12,280 bases of DNA from AM-1111 sp046302135 (GTDB taxonomy: Bacteria; Bacteroidota; Bacteroidia; B-17B0; Aurantibacillaceae). Both the position numbers and the translations under genes were made by a program. This document shows positions 5,948 to 12,280 of the stretch, one piece after another. The notes beneath the pieces are model-generated. The model was not told the origin of the DNA. It did not search any database and worked only from the letters and a program-made list of their open reading frames with translations. How positions within the stretch are numbered: position 1 is the first letter of the stretch; every line of letters begins with the position of its first letter. The stretch is from positions 1 to 12,280 of the forward strand of contig JBKCIQ010000001.1 of NCBI GenBank assembly GCA_046302135.1, read 5' to 3'.

Positions 5948-7051
5948 TCAAAATCTCGTTTTAATTTTTGCAATCGAATCGATTCTTTTTTCTGCAACTC
6001 TAGTGGCCGCGAGATAAGTTGGAACATTATCCCTTTTTGAAGCATGAAAAATATTTCTAATTGTTTCATATATTTTTTCGGTATGCTTCATGGATCTTTC
6101 ACGATTATAGCCTTCCAACTCATAGTAAACGTTTATTATACCTCCTGCATTAACAACAAAATCAGGAGCATATAGAATATTCTTTTTTAGAATCTCTTCA
6201 CCATGCTTAACTTCGTCCTCAAGTTGATTGTTAGCGGCTCCGCAAATTATTGCACATTTTAGCCTAGAAAGAGAATTATCGTTAACAGTCGCTCCTAAGG
6301 CGCAGGGAGCATAAATATCTATGTCCACATCAAACATATTATCCGGATCAACAGGGCTTGCATTAAATTTTTCAACCATGCTTTTAACTCTTTCTTCACT
6401 AATGTCATAAACAAAAATCTTTGCCCCATCTTTGTGTAAATGTTCCACCAGATGAGAACCAACGTTTCCTAGTCCCTGCACTAACACTTTTTTTCCACTT
6501 AAGGAATCTGAACCGTAAAGTTCCTTGCAACTTGCCTTCATAGAAACAAATACACCATATGCAGTAAAAGGAGAGGGGTCACCACTTCCGCCCATGCTTT
6601 CCGGAATTCCACATACATAATCGGTTTCATTCTTAATCATTTCCATATCGGCACTGTTCATCGCTACATCTTCAGCAGTGATGTATTTACCTCCCAGCGA
6701 GTTAATGAACTTTCCAAATCTTCTTAGTAAAGCCTCTGATTTTATTTTTTTTGCATCACCTATAATAACGGCTTTACCACCACCTAAATTTAGTCCGGCA
6801 ACAGCACTCTTAAATGTCATTCCGCGAGATAACCTTAGAACATCATGCAAGGCTTCAATTTCGTTGTTGTAGTTCCACATCCTTGTACCTCCTAAAGCTG
6901 GACCTAGTACAGTGTTGTGCACGGCAATTATAGCCTTTAAACCAGACTCATTATCATTGCAAAATACAACCTGCTCATGATCATATCTTAACATTTGTCC
7001 AAGCACAGGATTTAATGCTAACGGACTTTCTTTTAAATTGGTAACTTCCAT
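5948..7051 (-). CDS. Leucine dehydrogenase (Glu/Leu/Phe/Val dehydrogenase family)
   Basis: NAD-dependent oxidative deamination of leucine, and probably valine and isoleucine, to the 2-oxo acids, in the cytosol; it opens branched-chain amino acid breakdown or runs backwards to fix ammonia. The 367-residue protein matches bacterial leucine dehydrogenases. Visible motifs are GPALGGTRMW (50-59), the catalytic glycine-rich NLGGGKAVI with K93 (88-96), TAEDVAMNSADM (125-136), GDPSPFTAYGV (157-167), the Rossmann fingerprint GLGNVG (193-198) ending at D216, and FVVNAGGIINV (298-308). The GPALGGTRMW and GDPSPFTA patterns favour leucine over glutamate dehydrogenase. A TTG at 7075 opens the frame further but lies within the -7 box, so ATG at 7051 is chosen. 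Gaps of 49 and 81 bases on either side and its own promoter suggest a single-gene transcript. Confidence 0.94.
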   Translation of the reverse strand: MEVTNLKESPLALNPVLGQMLRYDHEQVVFCNDNESGLKAIIAVHNTVLGPALGGTRMWNYNNEIEALHDVLRLSRGMTFKSAVAGLNLGGGKAVIIGDAKKIKSEALLRRFGKFINSLGGKYITAEDVAMNSADMEMIKNETDYVCGIPESMGGSGDPSPFTAYGVFVSMKASCKELYGSDSLSGKKVLVQGLGNVGSHLVEHLHKDGAKIFVYDISEERVKSMVEKFNASPVDPDNMFDVDIDIYAPCALGATVNDNSLSRLKCAIICGAANNQLEDEVKHGEEILKKNILYAPDFVVNAGGIINVYYELEGYNRERSMKHTEKIYETIRNIFHASKRDNVPTYLAATRVAEKRIDSIAKIKTRF

Positions 7052-7072
7052 AGTAGTGATGCGGATATTCAA

Positions 7073-7103
7073 CAAAAATAATTGTTAATTCCAATCATAA
7101 CAA
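7073..7103 (-). promoter_or_regulatory. Probable leucine dehydrogenase promoter
   Basis: The minus strand reads TTG (7103-7101), 20 bases, then TATTTTTG (7080-7073), close to the Bacteroidota consensus TTG-N19-TAnnTTTG. It is the best promoter match in the window. The start codon is 21 bases downstream of the box, giving a leader of under about 20 bases. Confidence 0.6.
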
Positions 7104-7132
7104 TCGAAACTCGTTATTTTTCAAATTATTTT

Positions 7133-8449
7133 TTAGTTTCGGACTGAATTTAGATTGCTAACGGAAATCAGTCTATCATAGTAGGTACCGTTTGCACGAT
7201 GATAGATTAGAACTGTATAATCATTTTCAGTCTGTCCCAGATTACCTTCGAAATACGTTAAGTCAGGAATCTGATCACCATCACGTAAAAACCCATACAA
7301 ATAATTATAATAACCTTGTTTTAGATCCATGTTCCCTTCATATCTTTTAAACTTAGGATTATAGACCATTTTATTTTCTTTTGAAAATTTGAATTTTGAA
7401 AGCGATCCTAATATGTATACATCGCCGTTATCGGGAGGTAGGTCAAATGGAAGATAAAAATGAACTTTCATATAATCTGACTCTGTTTCTGAATTGTTAC
7501 ACTCATTACATTTGATCAACATTCTTCCATTAATATCCTGAATATTTAAATATTTTTTAAACGTTCTTTGTTCGTCATTTTTTTGAATAATTTGAAATTG
7601 TTTTGTGGAAGAGTCTCGAAAAATATTTAACGTGTTTGGACCAGGGTATTTATAACTTTTAACATCCGTAGATCTGAATTCGTTTATTGCATCGAAACAA
7701 TTACTTCCATCATCAAAGTCATAAACTAATTCATTTTCTTTGACAAATACCGGTTTTAGTCCGCTAATTGCGTTGTCCCACCTTTGGTTTTGAGTGATAA
7801 CAATTTTAAGATCAAGGTAAGGATTGTTTATTTGATAGTTTTTATGAAAAACAGAAAAATCAACTTCATGTGAATTGTATAACTTTTCACTACCAAGAGG
7901 GGTATGAACTCTAGCTGAAATATTTACCAGACTTTCAAATACAATAATCTTTCGTGTAATAATCAAATCTTCTTTGTTTCCATTTTCGTATACGAGAAGT
8001 AGATAATTACCACTTTTTGTAAATTGAATAGAGTTGTTGGGGAATTGAAATTTATAGTGTGTATACTGTATAGTTGTATTAAATGAACTGTTCCTTGTAT
8101 TAATTTGGTCATCAAAAAAACCTGAAAGATATTCACTGACCATTAAATCATCCGGATTCCATGAGGCATCACAATGTATAAATGTATATTGAAAAGTTTT
8201 GAATCCTCCCTCAAGATCATCGAAACTAACTTCAATTTTCTGACCGGAATTCAATTCAATCATTGGAGGATTCATTTCAAATGAGGACTCATGACACAAT
8301 ACTGTTTTAATACCGGTTTTATATACGTGATCATCATATCGTAAAAAGTTTTCATTTACGTAATCTTCATTTTTATTTTGTGAAAAAACATAGAAGACTG
8401 TATAAAACAGAAATATTTTTAAAAATATTTTGATTCTTAATCGATTCAA
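7133..8449 (-). CDS. Type IX secretion system Plug protein (DUF5103 family)
   Basis: A 438-residue periplasmic or outer-membrane-associated protein of the family named for the Plug that closes the SprA translocon of the type IX system when no cargo shuttle occupies it (known from Flavobacterium johnsoniae). Residues 1-24 form a signal peptide ending FSQ. The N-terminal domain has the family signature: PPMIELNSGQKIEVSFDDLE (about 61-80), then YTFIHCDASWNPDDL (88-102) and SEYLSGFFDDQI (105-116). Several beta-rich segments follow to the C-terminus, among them FESLVNISARVHTPLG and YLPFDLPPDNGDVYILG. No ATG precedes the signal peptide: the frame opens at a stop at 8465-8467 and the best start is TTG at 8449-8447, one base after the GIN-lipoprotein stop. 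Length is normal. It is the last gene of the envelope operon. No other T9SS gene lies in the window. Confidence 0.85.
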   Translation of the reverse strand: MNRLRIKIFLKIFLFYTVFYVFSQNKNEDYVNENFLRYDDHVYKTGIKTVLCHESSFEMNPPMIELNSGQKIEVSFDDLEGGFKTFQYTFIHCDASWNPDDLMVSEYLSGFFDDQINTRNSSFNTTIQYTHYKFQFPNNSIQFTKSGNYLLLVYENGNKEDLIITRKIIVFESLVNISARVHTPLGSEKLYNSHEVDFSVFHKNYQINNPYLDLKIVITQNQRWDNAISGLKPVFVKENELVYDFDDGSNCFDAINEFRSTDVKSYKYPGPNTLNIFRDSSTKQFQIIQKNDEQRTFKKYLNIQDINGRMLIKCNECNNSETESDYMKVHFYLPFDLPPDNGDVYILGSLSKFKFSKENKMVYNPKFKRYEGNMDLKQGYYNYLYGFLRDGDQIPDLTYFEGNLGQTENDYTVLIYHRANGTYYDRLISVSNLNSVRN

Positions 8450-8450
8450 T

Positions 8451-9191
8451 TTAAAAGCCTGAAATTAATTTTCCTGAACCCGTTATTTCTTTATTGATTA
8501 TTGTAGGATTGCCATTGTAATAAACATTGCCTATGTTTCTTATAACTACATTTAACTCATTATTAACATTGAGGTAAGTAGGGCCGCTGATCTTCAACAC
8601 ATAGTCAGAAAATTTAGTTTCCAACTGCCCACAATTAACATGACATTCGCCGTTCGCATTAAGAATGTGCTTTTCAGTTTTACCTATTATATTGATATCT
8701 CCCATACCATTCATTACTCCATTTATTAAATTATTGTCCACATTGAGAAACATATTACCGGAATTTAAAACCCTGTAAATAATACTATCAGAATGAAGAG
8801 TTCCTTGAGTTCTTAACTCCCCTACTCCTCTATGCGTTAGCTCTTTAAATTTAGGAGCACTTACATATAATTTAATTTTTCGTTTATAAGATCTAACGAC
8901 ATTGCAAGAATTATCATTAGTAATCATTAACTCTCCATTTTGTACATTGGTATAAATTAACTTCAAAACATTTTCACCTCCTTCAAGTTTAACTTTAAAT
9001 ACACTGTCTTCAATCAAAATCACATCCAACTTATCATATACTAAAACTTTATCAAAAAATGGGAGTTCTCGAGTTACGGTTGTTTCTTTTCCTGTAGTCT
9101 TAAAACAATCCCAGCGATTTTCCTTACCACATGAATTAAATAAAAAAACAATACAGAAAAAAACAGGAATAATTAAAACTAATCTTTTCAT
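8451..9191 (-). CDS. Head-GIN (DUF2807) domain lipoprotein
   Basis: A 246-residue lipoprotein. Its signal peptide (1-20, MKRLVLIIPVFF...FLFNS) runs into a lipobox FNSC with C21 as the lipid site. The mature protein opens with a GKENRWDCFKTTGKE stretch (22-36), shared by a flavobacterial branch of the family. It then folds as a DUF2807 (GIN) beta-solenoid: FFDKVLVYDKLDVILIED (45-62), KLEGGENVLKLI (68-79), NDNSCNVVRSYKRKIKLYV (92-110), then short rungs with G-x-G turns such as GVGEL, GMGDINIIG and GSGKLISG. The family is a putative adhesin-like or surface protein group with no proven biochemical role. Its ATG overlaps the TGA of the upstream deacylase-like gene as ATGA, so translation is coupled. 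The TTG start of plug follows one base after its stop. Confidence 0.85.
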   Translation of the reverse strand: MKRLVLIIPVFFCIVFLFNSCGKENRWDCFKTTGKETTVTRELPFFDKVLVYDKLDVILIEDSVFKVKLEGGENVLKLIYTNVQNGELMITNDNSCNVVRSYKRKIKLYVSAPKFKELTHRGVGELRTQGTLHSDSIIYRVLNSGNMFLNVDNNLINGVMNGMGDINIIGKTEKHILNANGECHVNCGQLETKFSDYVLKISGPTYLNVNNELNVVIRNIGNVYYNGNPTIINKEITGSGKLISGF

Positions 9192-10333
9192 GATTTATTT
9201 TTTTTTACTGGAAAGCGATATCCTACTCCATACTCAAAGAAATCAGCTCTTGCCCAATGAGATTTTAAGGTCATAGAAGCGAAAATATTATTTTTAAAAT
9301 AATACCTTAAACCAATTCTTTGATAGAACAAGCCATCACCTTTATATTGAGTCTTTAGATAGCAACCCATTTCTAATGGCAAACTTACATTACCAATGTT
9401 ATATGTCCAACCTAACTTCAAACCAATCTGAATGTTTTGTGCGTCAGTTATTTTTACAGAATCATCATTTAAAATACTTACAATATTTGCAGGGTTATAA
9501 AAAAAGTCTAATCCTCCACCAAATTTATGAGTATTTCTAACGTTTCTATAGTATCCTAAAATATATGTTTGTGAAAGGAAATTGCCTGTGCCCACAGGAT
9601 ATATTGCAGTATAACCAAATGCTCCATTAATATATATTTCATTCTTAGATTTTCTGAAAGTAGATGAATCAATGCAATTTAAAAAATTAACTTCTTGATC
9701 TGTGTTTTTTACATTTTTAAAAACAAATGCAAGGTTCAATGTCCCAACATTAATCCCGAGATTAGGTACTCGTGTTTTTCCATTTGAGGCATGAGCCAGC
9801 GAAATACCATAGTCCAATCTTATCTTTTTTGAAATATCATATTTCATTAGCCATTTAACATTTACAAAACCGTTAATTGGTGTACTTACAACGTTATTTT
9901 GATGATTGTTAATAGGATCGAAATATTTCGTTACATAGCCTATGCCCATCGAAAGTCTAAGATAATTTCTTAAATTATTCTCTCGTTTACTCAATGGAAT
10001 TTCGTAGTGCGGAGCAAGTGCAATTAGATGTCCTAATTGCTCCGGATTAGCCAAATTAAACCAATACAAACCTAGACCGCGTTCTGGAAAATTATTTTCA
10101 TACTCAAAGCAATTCTTTCCATACGATGGAAGTACCCAATCGAGCTCCATGCCATAAATATGACCTTTAACCAAATGACCCATGCTATTTCTGTGTTGCA
10201 TTATATATCCGAAATGCACGTAACCCTTATAAAAAGAAGATTTTGAATTAGTCTTTTGCGCGAGATTGAGAACAGGAATAAAAACCAATAAAAGAATTAA
10301 ATATTTTATGAAAATCTTTCCAATCATACGCAT
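9188..10333 (-). CDS. Acyloxyacyl hydrolase / PagL-like lipid A 3-O-deacylase
   Basis: An outer-membrane beta-barrel enzyme family that removes an ester-linked acyl chain from lipid A. The 381-residue protein has a signal peptide (1-25, ending LNLAQ). The first half (35-205) is a PagL-type barrel: YVHFGYIMQHRNSMGH, GLGLYWFNLANPEQLGH, LRLSMGIGYVTKYFD (125-139), then LAHASNG, whose H181-x-S183-N184 is the catalytic histidine/serine motif, followed by PNLGINVG. The second half (230-374) looks like another set of barrel strands ending in FFEYGVGYRF, an outer-membrane-type C-terminus. The total is about twice PagL of Pseudomonas but usual for Bacteroidota members. ATG at 10333 and ATG at 10327 are both plausible; a -7 box ends four bases before the first. 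It is the first gene of the envelope operon. Activity on this organism's lipid A is inferred, not shown. Confidence 0.85.
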   Translation of the reverse strand: MRMIGKIFIKYLILLLVFIPVLNLAQKTNSKSSFYKGYVHFGYIMQHRNSMGHLVKGHIYGMELDWVLPSYGKNCFEYENNFPERGLGLYWFNLANPEQLGHLIALAPHYEIPLSKRENNLRNYLRLSMGIGYVTKYFDPINNHQNNVVSTPINGFVNVKWLMKYDISKKIRLDYGISLAHASNGKTRVPNLGINVGTLNLAFVFKNVKNTDQEVNFLNCIDSSTFRKSKNEIYINGAFGYTAIYPVGTGNFLSQTYILGYYRNVRNTHKFGGGLDFFYNPANIVSILNDDSVKITDAQNIQIGLKLGWTYNIGNVSLPLEMGCYLKTQYKGDGLFYQRIGLRYYFKNNIFASMTLKSHWARADFFEYGVGYRFPVKKNKS

Positions 10334-10337
10334 AATG

Positions 10338-10345
10338 CAAAATTA
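10338..10345 (-). promoter_or_regulatory. Probable promoter box of the deacylase-GIN-Plug operon
   Basis: TAATTTTG on the minus strand is an exact TAnnTTTG match ending four bases before ATG 10333 and ten before ATG 10327. There is no TTG at -33. The mRNA would be leaderless or nearly so, which slightly favours the second ATG. Confidence 0.45.
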
Positions 10346-10351
10346 AGAAAA

Positions 10352-10359
10352 TACCTTTG
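10352..10359 (+). promoter_or_regulatory. Possible mazG promoter -7 box
   Basis: TACCTTTG fits TAnnTTTG on the plus strand, 45 bases before the mazG ATG. No -33 TTG is present at 17-21 bases. It lies six bases from the opposite-strand box in a 71-base divergent gap, so simultaneous polymerase binding would be excluded. Confidence 0.35.
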
Positions 10360-10404
10360 TGATAATAGAGTTGTTTAATACGATTCATTACATAATTCAC
10401 TGCA

Positions 10405-11178
10405 ATGGAAGCAAAGATAAAAGCATTCGAAAGATTACTAAATATCATGGACGAATTAAGAGAAAAATGTCCGTGGGATAGAGAACAGACAACAGAAAGT
10501 TTGAGACACCTAACATTAGAGGAGGTTTATGAATTGTCGGATGCAATATTACAGAATGATAAGGTAGAAATAAAAAAGGAATTGGGAGATATTATGCTCC
10601 ACCTTGTTTTTTACGCTAAAATCGCAAGCGAAAATGGAGACTTTAATATTTCAGATGTTTTAAATGCGGTATGTGATAAATTAATTCAGCGTCATCCACA
10701 CATTTACGGCGATGTTAAAGTGAGTGGGCCGGATGAAGTAAAACAAAATTGGGAAAAGATAAAGCTAATGGAAGGTAATCGTTCTGTTCTTTCAGGAGTT
10801 CCAAAAGGTTTGCCTTCTTTGGTTAAAGCTATAAGAATACAAGACAAGGCCAGAGGAGTTGGGTTCGACTGGGAAAATAAAGAACAGGTTTGGGAAAAAG
10901 TTCAAGAAGAGCTCTCAGAATTCAAAGAAGTAAGTTCAGATAAAAATTTCAATCAAACAAAACTTGAAGAAGAGTTTGGCGACTTGATGTTTGCACTTGT
11001 TAACTATTCAAGGTTTTTAAATATAAATCCTGAAGATGCTTTAGAAAAAACTAATCTTAAGTTTATAAGACGATTCAATTATATGGAAAAAAGAATTTCG
11101 GAACAAGGTAAAAAAATCAATGAGACAGACTTGAAGGAAATGGAAGAATACTGGCAGGAAGCAAAAAAACTTGAATAA
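10405..11178 (+). CDS. mazG: Nucleoside triphosphate pyrophosphohydrolase MazG
   Basis: Cytosolic Mg-dependent enzyme hydrolysing (d)NTPs to monophosphate and pyrophosphate, thought to clear abnormal nucleotides and to influence ppGpp levels. The 257-residue product has the two tandem MazG domains of the E. coli type (263 residues). The first has CPWDREQT (22-29), LRHLTLEEVYEL (33-44) and KKELGDIMLHLVFYA (57-71), giving the EExxE...ExxD metal set E39/E40/E43/E59/D62. Between the domains is RHPHIYGD (96-103) and WEKIKLME (116-123). The second has KARGVGFDW (148-156), QEELSEFKE (167-175) and EEEFGDLMFALVNYSRF (188-204), with its own acidic set. ATG at 10405 matches the family start. The gene's end overlaps mnmD by eight bases, and it is divergent from the envelope operon. 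Confidence 0.96.
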   Translation: MEAKIKAFERLLNIMDELREKCPWDREQTTESLRHLTLEEVYELSDAILQNDKVEIKKELGDIMLHLVFYAKIASENGDFNISDVLNAVCDKLIQRHPHIYGDVKVSGPDEVKQNWEKIKLMEGNRSVLSGVPKGLPSLVKAIRIQDKARGVGFDWENKEQVWEKVQEELSEFKEVSSDKNFNQTKLEEEFGDLMFALVNYSRFLNINPEDALEKTNLKFIRRFNYMEKRISEQGKKINETDLKEMEEYWQEAKKLE

Positions 11179-11869
11179 TTTGCTGGAGATTGTAATTACA
11201 AAAGATGGTAGCCACACCATCTACAACAAATTTCTGAATGCACATTACCACTCAATACACGGAGCCATTCAGGAAAGCAAACACGTTTTTATTAAAAACG
11301 GTTTACAATACCAATCTGAAAAAAAAATTGAGGAAATACATATATTAGAAGTTGGCTTCGGTACCGGATTAAACGCCATACTATCTTTAGTTTTCGGCAA
11401 AGAAATAAATACTAAGATTGATTATACGGGAATTGAACCTAATTTTTTAGATTATAAAACAGTTGAAAAAATCATCAGTTCTTATTCAAATTATTTTGAT
11501 GAAAAAATTATAGATAAATGGCTGAATATTTTTCTTGAACAAAACAACTTTTATTTTTTGAACGATAACTTCAAACTAAAAATTGAAAGAATTAACGCAG
11601 AGAATTTTATAACTGAGCAACATTTTGATTTGATCTTTTTGGATGCATTTTCATTTGACGTGCAACCCGAACTATGGTCAACGGATTTTTTTTCGGAATT
11701 ATATAATCTATTGAATTTAGATGGTATAATTGTTACTTATGCGGCTAAAGGGTTAATTAAAAGAAATTTAAAAAAATCAGGATTTATTGTTGAAACATTA
11801 CAAGGCCCACCGGGTAAAAGGGAAATGATACGGGCATTTAAGAATAGTAATAAAATTCGGAAAATCTAG
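11171..11869 (+). CDS. mnmD: tRNA 5-(aminomethyl)-2-thiouridine methyltransferase (MnmD)
   Basis: SAM-dependent methyltransferase for the last step of mnm5s2U34 formation in the wobble position of tRNAs such as Lys, Glu and Gln. The 232-residue protein has ITKDGSHTIYN (9-19) and NAHYHSIHGAIQES (23-36), typical of the family. The SAM-binding loop LEVGFGTGLN (59-68), the acidic GIEPN (87-91), LDAFSFDVQPELWS (157-170) and the final GPPGKREM (212-219) are all present. It matches the N-terminal half of E. coli MnmC; the C-terminal FAD oxidase half is absent, so it is a stand-alone MnmD. No ATG occurs in frame before the SAM loop. TTG at 11171, inside the last codons of mazG, is the best start, with TTG 11180 next. 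Seventeen bases separate its stop from the convergent neighbour. Confidence 0.9.
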   Translation: MNNLLEIVITKDGSHTIYNKFLNAHYHSIHGAIQESKHVFIKNGLQYQSEKKIEEIHILEVGFGTGLNAILSLVFGKEINTKIDYTGIEPNFLDYKTVEKIISSYSNYFDEKIIDKWLNIFLEQNNFYFLNDNFKLKIERINAENFITEQHFDLIFLDAFSFDVQPELWSTDFFSELYNLLNLDGIIVTYAAKGLIKRNLKKSGFIVETLQGPPGKREMIRAFKNSNKIRKI

Positions 11870-11886
11870 AAAACAACAAGTCACCT

Positions 11887-12216
11887 TTACCAACGCATTG
11901 CACTTGATGCAATACTAAACACCATTAAAAGAATGTAAAAAAGCCAAAATAAAACACCTACCACTATTCCCGCAATTCCACAAGTTCTACCAATTTTCAA
12001 ATTTTTATAGGATGTTTCATTGTACATATTTGGATTAGCCTCGTATTCAGTTTTACCTTTTTTTGATATTACCAACGCAATTACACCGAGTATAGGGCCC
12101 ATTCCGCAAAAAACTATAGAAGCAATTCCAACAAACATAGTTTCAGTAGCGTTTGGAACGTCTTTCTTTTTAATTGAAGTAGCAGATTCATTAAAATTGG
12201 ATTTATTTAATTCCAT
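11887..12216 (-). CDS. Small two-helix membrane protein, DUF4190-like
   Basis: A 109-residue protein with a hydrophilic N-terminus (1-25, asparagine- and lysine-rich) and two hydrophobic segments at about 26-51 (FVGIASIVFCGMGPILGVIALVIS) and 78-101. Between them is a polar loop with YEANPNMYNETSYKNLKIGRTCG. This layout, with small residues in the first helix and LKxGRxCGIxGI leading into the second, is typical of DUF4190-like membrane proteins of Bacteroidota, some called CCC-motif proteins, though the triple cysteine is not present here. Function is unknown in the family. ATG at 12216 is the only sensible start. It converges on mnmD with no terminator-like structure between them. Family assignment is by pattern only. 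Confidence 0.7.
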   Translation of the reverse strand: MELNKSNFNESATSIKKKDVPNATETMFVGIASIVFCGMGPILGVIALVISKKGKTEYEANPNMYNETSYKNLKIGRTCGIAGIVVGVLFWLFYILLMVFSIASSAMRW

Positions 12217-12240
12217 AGGAAATTGGATAATTGTTTTGTA

Positions 12241-12272
12241 TAAATGTAATAATTAAATTAAATAAACAGCAA
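12241..12272 (-). promoter_or_regulatory. Weak candidate promoter of the DUF4190-like gene
   Basis: The minus strand has TTG (12272-12270), 21 bases, then TACATTTA (12248-12241), one mismatch from TAnnTTTG and with slightly long spacing. The ATG is 24 bases downstream of the box. Chance is a real alternative in this AT-rich edge. Confidence 0.3.
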
Positions 12273-12280
12273 TAGAATAT

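Noticed and set aside
5941..5970. Possible terminator after leucine dehydrogenase (run of seven Ts on the minus strand after an AT-rich pairing)
   Set aside because: The best stem is about six A-U-dominated pairs with a bulge and no GC core, so it would be too weak to support a call.
7052..7075. TTG start extending leucine dehydrogenase by eight residues
   Set aside because: The TTG is part of the TATTTTTG promoter box, and the family start fits ATG at 7051.
2501..10333. A defence, toxin-antitoxin, phage or mobile-element system in the long minus-strand block
   Set aside because: Every frame here matches a housekeeping or envelope family, with no integrase, transposase, repeat array, inverted terminal repeats or composition shift visible.
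10248..10448. Minus-strand 66-residue open frame spanning the divergent gap
   Set aside because: It runs antisense to mazG and out of frame through the deacylase-like gene, crosses both promoter boxes, and has no recognisable motif.
12020..12256. Plus-strand 78-residue open frame opposite the DUF4190-like gene
   Set aside because: Its complement encodes a two-helix membrane protein with a sensible start and family-like pattern, while this frame shows no motif.

Overview
The window looks like a chromosomal segment of a low-GC member of the Bacteroidota, most likely of the Flavobacteriales. Three things point there: the gene order nusB / DUF1573 lipoprotein / yajC / ybbR / coaE, several families largely confined to that phylum (long NusB, the type IX secretion Plug protein, the head-GIN lipoprotein), and upstream boxes that fit the Bacteroidota -7 consensus TAnnTTTG instead of TATAAT. 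The species cannot be named from the sequence.

Layout. Bases 1-142 (minus) hold the first 47 codons of a secreted von Willebrand A (vWA) domain protein cut by the window edge. It is divergent from purB (285-1628, plus), which is followed after 3 bases by a family-2-like glycosyltransferase gene (1632-2504). That gene converges on coaE with both stop codons in one CTAG. From 2501 to 10333 everything reads on the minus strand in three apparent units. In transcription order these are: a lipid A deacylase-like outer membrane protein, a GIN-domain lipoprotein and the T9SS Plug protein (10333 to 7133); leucine dehydrogenase alone (7051 to 5948); and nusB, DUF1573, yajC, ybbR, coaE (5898 to 2501). 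At 10334-10404 transcription diverges again to mazG and mnmD (10405-11869, plus), which converge on a small two-helix membrane protein (11887-12216, minus).

How the genes work together. Most are housekeeping: purine synthesis, CoA synthesis, nucleotide-pool cleaning, tRNA wobble modification, antitermination and branched-chain amino acid catabolism. The most suggestive grouping is the outer-envelope operon, where a PagL-type enzyme, a surface or periplasmic lipoprotein and the Plug of the SprA translocon are joined by a 4-base overlap and a 1-base gap.

Three genes (ybbR, plug, mnmD) have no usable ATG and must begin with TTG or another rare codon, each at the stop codon of the preceding gene. 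Several -7 boxes lie only 4-8 bases from the start codon, which suggests leaderless or very short-leader mRNAs. I found no mobile element, CRISPR array, tRNA, rRNA, toxin-antitoxin pair, defence island or clear rho-independent terminator. No non-coding gap exceeds about 145 bases. I see no evidence of a new multi-gene system; the points of interest are in gene junctions, promoters and the envelope operon.
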